Source of the DNA: Betaproteobacteria bacterium
GTDB lineage: Bacteria; Pseudomonadota; Gammaproteobacteria; Burkholderiales; Burkholderiaceae_C
Assembly: GCA_009919175.1 (NCBI GenBank)
Contig: RGCL01000024.1
Location: 1 to 36,241, forward strand
DNA: 36,241 bases
Reading direction: 5' to 3'
The position numbers and the translations under genes were made by a program. How positions within the stretch are numbered: the stretch's first letter is position 1; each line of letters starts with the position of its first letter. Of the stretch, positions 32,593-36,241 are shown in pieces. The notes beneath the pieces are model-generated. The model was not told the DNA's origin and ran no database searches. It saw nothing but the letters and a program-made list of their open reading frames with translations.

Positions 32593-33761
32593 ACCTCGCG
32601 CAATGGTTGCAAACCCTCCATGAAGACCTGAGTTTTTTGCGTGTCTTCCAGTACCTGACCTTCCGTGCCGTCATGGCTGCCCTCACGGCCTTGCTCATTG
32701 GCCTCATTGCCGGGCCTTGGGTGATTCGCAAATTGACCGAATTGAAAGTGGGTCAACCGATTCGCGAATATGGCGTGAGCGCGCACTTGGCCAAGGCAGG
32801 CACGCCCACCATGGGCGGTGTGCTCATCCTGATTGCCATCACCACCTCGACGCTGTTGTGGTTTGATCTCTCCAACCGCTTTGTGTGGATTGTGCTGATC
32901 GTCACCTGGGGCATGGGCGCAATTGGCTGGGTCGATGACTGGCGCAAGGTCGTGCGCAAGGACCCCGAAGGCATGCGCTCGCGCGAGAAGTACACCTGGC
33001 AATCCCTCATCGGGTTGCTGGCAGCGCTGTATCTGGTGTTCAGCATTTCGGAAAACAGCAACTGGCGCGTGATGGAGTTGTTCTTCTCGTGGGTGAGCTC
33101 GGGTTTTGATGTGAACCTGCCGCCCAAAGCCAACCTGATGGTGCCGTTTTTCAAGCAAGTGAGTTATCCGCTGGGCGTGCTGGGCTTTGTGATCCTGACT
33201 TATTTGGTGATTGTGGGCTCGAGCAACGCCGTCAACCTCACCGATGGCCTTGATGGCCTGGCCATCATGCCGGTGATCATGGTGGGCTCGGCTCTGGGCG
33301 TGTTTGCCTACGTGAGCGGCAATGCGGTGTATTCCAAGTACTTGTTCCTGCCCCACATCCCGGGGGCTGGCGAGTTGCTGATCTTTTGCGCGGCCATGGC
33401 GGGCGCAGGTCTGGCCTTTTTGTGGTTCAACACCCATCCGGCGCAAGTCTTCATGGGCGATGTGGGCGCGTTGGCGCTGGGCGGCGCATTGGGCACCATC
33501 GCCGTGATCGTTCGACAGGAAATTGTGCTGGCCGTCATGGGGGGCATTTTTGTGGTGGAAGCCTTGTCGGTGATGCTGCAAGTGAGTTACTTCAAATACA
33601 CCAAGCGCCGCTTTGGCGAAGGTCGGCGCATCCTCAAGATGGCGCCCTTGCACCACCACTTTGAAAAGAGTGGGTGGAAGGAAACCCAGGTGGTGGTTCG
33701 CTTCTGGATCATCACCATGCTCTTGTGCCTGGTGGGCTTGTCCACCCTCAAGCTCAGATGA
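32583..33761 (+). CDS. mraY: Phospho-MurNAc-pentapeptide transferase MraY
   Basis: This 392-residue polytopic inner-membrane enzyme transfers phospho-MurNAc-pentapeptide to undecaprenyl phosphate to make lipid I. It has about ten membrane segments and the conserved cytoplasmic loops [29 protein letters not shown] (DD motif), [32 protein letters not shown] and [19 protein letters not shown]. The length of about 390 is usual in betaproteobacteria. The ATG at 32583 lies inside the end of murF, so translation is probably coupled. The stop overlaps the first murD start codon by 2 nt. Confidence 0.98.
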   Translation: MLLNLAQWLQTLHEDLSFLRVFQYLTFRAVMAALTALLIGLIAGPWVIRKLTELKVGQPIREYGVSAHLAKAGTPTMGGVLILIAITTSTLLWFDLSNRFVWIVLIVTWGMGAIGWVDDWRKVVRKDPEGMRSREKYTWQSLIGLLAALYLVFSISENSNWRVMELFFSWVSSGFDVNLPPKANLMVPFFKQVSYPLGVLGFVILTYLVIVGSSNAVNLTDGLDGLAIMPVIMVGSALGVFAYVSGNAVYSKYLFLPHIPGAGELLIFCAAMAGAGLAFLWFNTHPAQVFMGDVGALALGGALGTIAVIVRQEIVLAVMGGIFVVEALSVMLQVSYFKYTKRRFGEGRRILKMAPLHHHFEKSGWKETQVVVRFWIITMLLCLVGLSTLKLR

Positions 33762-35272
33762 TGCAAGCCCATACCCACGTTCTCATCCTTGGCCTGGGCG
33801 ACTCGGGTTTGTCCATGGTGCGCTGGTGCGTGAGCCAGGGCGCGCGCGTCACCGTGGTGGACGACAGGCCCCAGCCTCCCCATGCCAGCGAACTCGCGCA
33901 ATGGGCAGACCAGGTGACCTTGGTGCACAGCGAATTCAACGCCAGCCTGGTGCAAGGCAGCGATGTGCGGGCGGTGTTCAAGAGCCCGGGTCTGACACCA
34001 AACAAGGTGCAAGCCGTGTGGCAAGCCGCCAAAGCCCAGGGCTTGTGGGTGGGCACCGAGCTCACCTTGTTCCAGTCGGAGTTGGATCAATTGCACCAAG
34101 CGCAGGGCTATGCGCCCAAGATCCTCGCCATCACCGGCACCAATGGCAAGACCACCGTGACGCAACTCACCACCCACCTCATCGAGCGCAGTGGCGCGAG
34201 CGTGGCCATGGCGGGCAATGTGGGGCCATGTCTGATGGACACCTTACTCAAGCTCAAGGAATCGCTGCCTGACATCTGGGTGCTGGAGTTGTCGAGTTTC
34301 CAGCTCGACGAGGTCAATGACTTCAAGCCCACGGCCGCCACCGTGCTCAACATCACCCAGGACCATCTGGATTGGCACGGCGACATGGCCACCTATGCCC
34401 GCGCCAAGTTCAATGTGTTTGGCCCTGTGCCGGCCGCGACCACGCCCGCGCTGGCTGTGGTGCCGCGCCACGACCCCACGATCATGGCTTGGCTAAACGG
34501 TGCGCAAGAGGCATGCAAAAAGGCCAAGCAGACCCTGAGCTGGCAGAGCTTTGGTCCTGATCTGCCGCAACGCCCTGGTGACTGGGGTCTGGAAGAGGTG
34601 CATGGCATGACCTGGCTGGTGCGCGCGCATCCCGCCGACGAAACCCAAAAGCGCCGCAAGAACGACGAAGAACCCGAAATCCATGTGCAGCGGCTCATGC
34701 CTGCGGACGCCTTGCGCATCCGGGGGCGGCACAATGCCCTCAATGCCCTGGCTGCGTTGGCCCTGGCCACCGCCGCAGGACGCAGCATGGCCAGCTTGCT
34801 CTATGGCTTGCGCGAATACGCTGGCGAGCCGCATCGCACCCAATCGGTGGCCATCATCGATGAGGTGCATTACATCGACGACTCCAAGGGCACGAATGTG
34901 GGCGCCACCGTCGCCGCCCTCGAAGGCCTTGGCGCGCAGCAGCGCCTGGTGGTGATCCTGGGCGGTGAGGGCAAGGGACAAGACTTTTCACCCTTGCTCG
35001 AACCCATTCGCCAGCATGCCCGCGCCGTGGTGCTCATGGGCCAGGATGCCCCCCTCATCGAAGCCGCCATCCAAGCTTCAGGCGTGGACATCCACCATGC
35101 GGTGGACATGACCGAGGCGGTTCGCCGTGCAGCGCGTTGCGCCGTGGCGGGCGACGCCGTGTTGCTCTCGCCGGCTTGCGCGAGCCTGGACATGTACAGG
35201 AACTATGTCCATCGTGCCCAGGTCTTTGTGCAGGCTGTTCAGGAGTTGGGCGAGGAGGCAGGCACACCATGA
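33758..35272 (+). CDS. murD: UDP-MurNAc-L-alanine:D-glutamate ligase MurD
   Basis: This 504-residue Mur ligase adds D-glutamate to UDP-MurNAc-L-Ala. It shows the N-terminal Rossmann-like [24 protein letters not shown], the P-loop [12 protein letters not shown] at 125-136, [32 protein letters not shown] and, in the C-terminal domain, [11 protein letters not shown] and [11 protein letters not shown]. It is about 65 residues longer than E. coli MurD, partly through a charged insert near 289-310 ([17 protein letters not shown]). Two ATG codons in a row (33758 and 33761) can serve as start. It overlaps ftsW by 4 nt. Confidence 0.96.
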   Translation: MMQAHTHVLILGLGDSGLSMVRWCVSQGARVTVVDDRPQPPHASELAQWADQVTLVHSEFNASLVQGSDVRAVFKSPGLTPNKVQAVWQAAKAQGLWVGTELTLFQSELDQLHQAQGYAPKILAITGTNGKTTVTQLTTHLIERSGASVAMAGNVGPCLMDTLLKLKESLPDIWVLELSSFQLDEVNDFKPTAATVLNITQDHLDWHGDMATYARAKFNVFGPVPAATTPALAVVPRHDPTIMAWLNGAQEACKKAKQTLSWQSFGPDLPQRPGDWGLEEVHGMTWLVRAHPADETQKRRKNDEEPEIHVQRLMPADALRIRGRHNALNALAALALATAAGRSMASLLYGLREYAGEPHRTQSVAIIDEVHYIDDSKGTNVGATVAALEGLGAQQRLVVILGGEGKGQDFSPLLEPIRQHARAVVLMGQDAPLIEAAIQASGVDIHHAVDMTEAVRRAARCAVAGDAVLLSPACASLDMYRNYVHRAQVFVQAVQELGEEAGTP

Positions 35273-36141
35273 ATGCACTGGTGAGTCGACTGCGCCAATG
35301 GTGGCCCAAGGCCGACCAGGAACCCACCGTGGACGAGTTGCCCGTTCGCTTGCATGGCCAGGAATTTGCCAGGACCAAGGCCGCGCCGGTGACCATTCGC
35401 AGTTTTGATCCGGCGTTGCTGATGGCCTTGCTGTCTTTGCTGGCGCTGGGTTTGGTCATGGTGTATTCGGCATCGATTGCCATGGCCGACAACCCCCGCT
35501 TTGGTGGACGCTACACCCCCTCGTTTTTTCTGGTGCGGCACACCCTGTCTTTGGGTCTGGCCTTTTTGGCCGCTTTGTTGGTGTTTCAAATTCCCATGAC
35601 GGCCTGGGAGCGTTGGGCGCCCTGGGTCTTCATTGCTTCCCTGGTGTTGCTCATCCTGGTGCTGGTGCCTTTCATCGGCAAAGGGGTCAATGGTGCTCGC
35701 CGTTGGCTGTCGCTGGGCATCATGAATTTCCAGCCGTCCGAATTCGCCAAGCTGGGCGTGCTCATGTATACCGCCAACTACATGGTGCGCAAGCTCGACG
35801 TCAAAGAGCGCTTCTTCCGCGCGGTGTTGCCGATTGCGGCAGCCATTGGGGTGGTGGGCTTTTTGCTGCTGGCTGAGCCCGACATGGGCGCCTTCATGGT
35901 GATTGCCGTGATCGCCATGGGCATCTTGTTCCTGGGCGGCGTCAACGCCACCATGTTCTTCCTGAACGCGATTTTGCTGATCGTGGCCTTTGTGATCATG
36001 ATCGTGTCCTCGTCGTGGCGACGCGAGCGCATCTTTGCCTACCTCGATCCCTGGAGCGAAGACAACGCCATCGGCAAGGGCTACCAGCTCTCGCATGCCC
36101 TGATTGCACTGGGTCGTGGTGAATTCACCGGCGTGGGGCTG
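35269..36141 (+). CDS. ftsW: Lipid II polymerase FtsW (SEDS family), truncated at the junction near the window edge
   Basis: About 291 residues are recognisable as the SEDS-family septal glycosyltransferase that works with FtsI. After a ~45-residue cytoplasmic N-terminus come membrane segments with [60 protein letters not shown] and [24 protein letters not shown]. An intact FtsW would go on as GxSVEKLHYLPEAHTDF, but from about 36139 the same frame reads an unrelated P-type ATPase sequence. The first ~870 bp are normal and overlap murD by 4 nt. The end is either a chimeric assembly join or a rearrangement. Confidence 0.92.
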
Positions 36142-36241
36142 GTCACGGGAGAATCGGTGGCCGTGCGCAAAGACGTAGATGACTGCGCGCCGGAAGATGC
36201 CAAGCAAGTCTATTCGGGTACGTTTGTGGTGCGCGGTCAAG
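36139..36241 (+). other. P-type cation-ATPase actuator-domain fragment fused in frame to ftsW
   Basis: The last ~34 codons read [16 protein letters not shown] and then [12 protein letters not shown]. The TGES motif followed by V-P/A-V-x-K and, about 20 residues on, SGT-x-V-x-RG is the signature of the actuator domain of P-type cation-transporting ATPases. It has no counterpart in FtsW. The join lies at or just after CTGG (36139-36142), a tetramer that both genes could share. Confidence 0.75.

Overview
The window is about 36 kb of GC-rich, tightly packed bacterial chromosome. It most likely comes from a betaproteobacterium of the order Burkholderiales, near the Comamonadaceae. That placement is an inference from protein wording, the dapF-DUF484-xerC and pyrC-DUF3025 neighbourhoods, the DksA type with a Lys/Ala/Pro-rich tail, and a complete division/cell-wall (dcw) cluster start. 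No tRNA, rRNA, insertion sequence, prophage or CRISPR array was seen.

Region 1 (1-8789) is a catabolic island around an IclR-family regulator. Leftward from the regulator run a KSTD-like flavoprotein joined to a NIPSNAP module, a TIM-barrel isomerase/dehydratase-like protein, a damaged acyl-CoA dehydrogenase and a CoA-transferase that runs off the left edge. Rightward run a shikimate/quinate dehydrogenase-like protein and a second KSTD-like flavoprotein. The 58-bp divergent gap holds a perfect inverted repeat of the IclR-box type. The gene content suggests breakdown of a hydroaromatic or alicyclic acid. Several genes carry indel-type lesions, which are either real decay or sequence errors.

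Region 2 (8873-19735) is housekeeping and miscellaneous. It holds a potassium-channel-like protein with two complete voltage-sensor domains before one pore, pyrC, a DUF3025 gene, htpX with a heat-shock-type promoter, an FAD-dependent dehydrogenase, the RNase P RNA gene, an acyltransferase-3/SGNH protein, a Nudix-MBL fusion and a carboxymuconolactone-decarboxylase-like protein.

Region 3 (19826-25914) holds dapF, a DUF484 gene, xerC, an RlmI-like rRNA methyltransferase, a COG0523 metal-chaperone GTPase and a DksA-family regulator. The DksA-like protein lacks three of the four zinc-finger cysteines and has a long histone-H1-like N-terminal tail.

Region 4 (25939-36241) starts with a strong terminator and an AT-rich promoter region with 10-bp-spaced repeats that look like an MraZ operator. 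The dcw operon mraZ-rsmH-ftsL-ftsI-murE-murF-mraY-murD-ftsW follows, with mostly overlapping genes. The last ~100 bases switch in frame from FtsW to a P-type ATPase sequence, so the right edge looks chimeric. The left edge shows a codon-usage break at about position 660.

The most biologically unusual items are the tandem-voltage-sensor channel, the zinc-independent H1-tailed DksA next to a COG0523 GTPase, and the two-flavoprotein IclR catabolic island.
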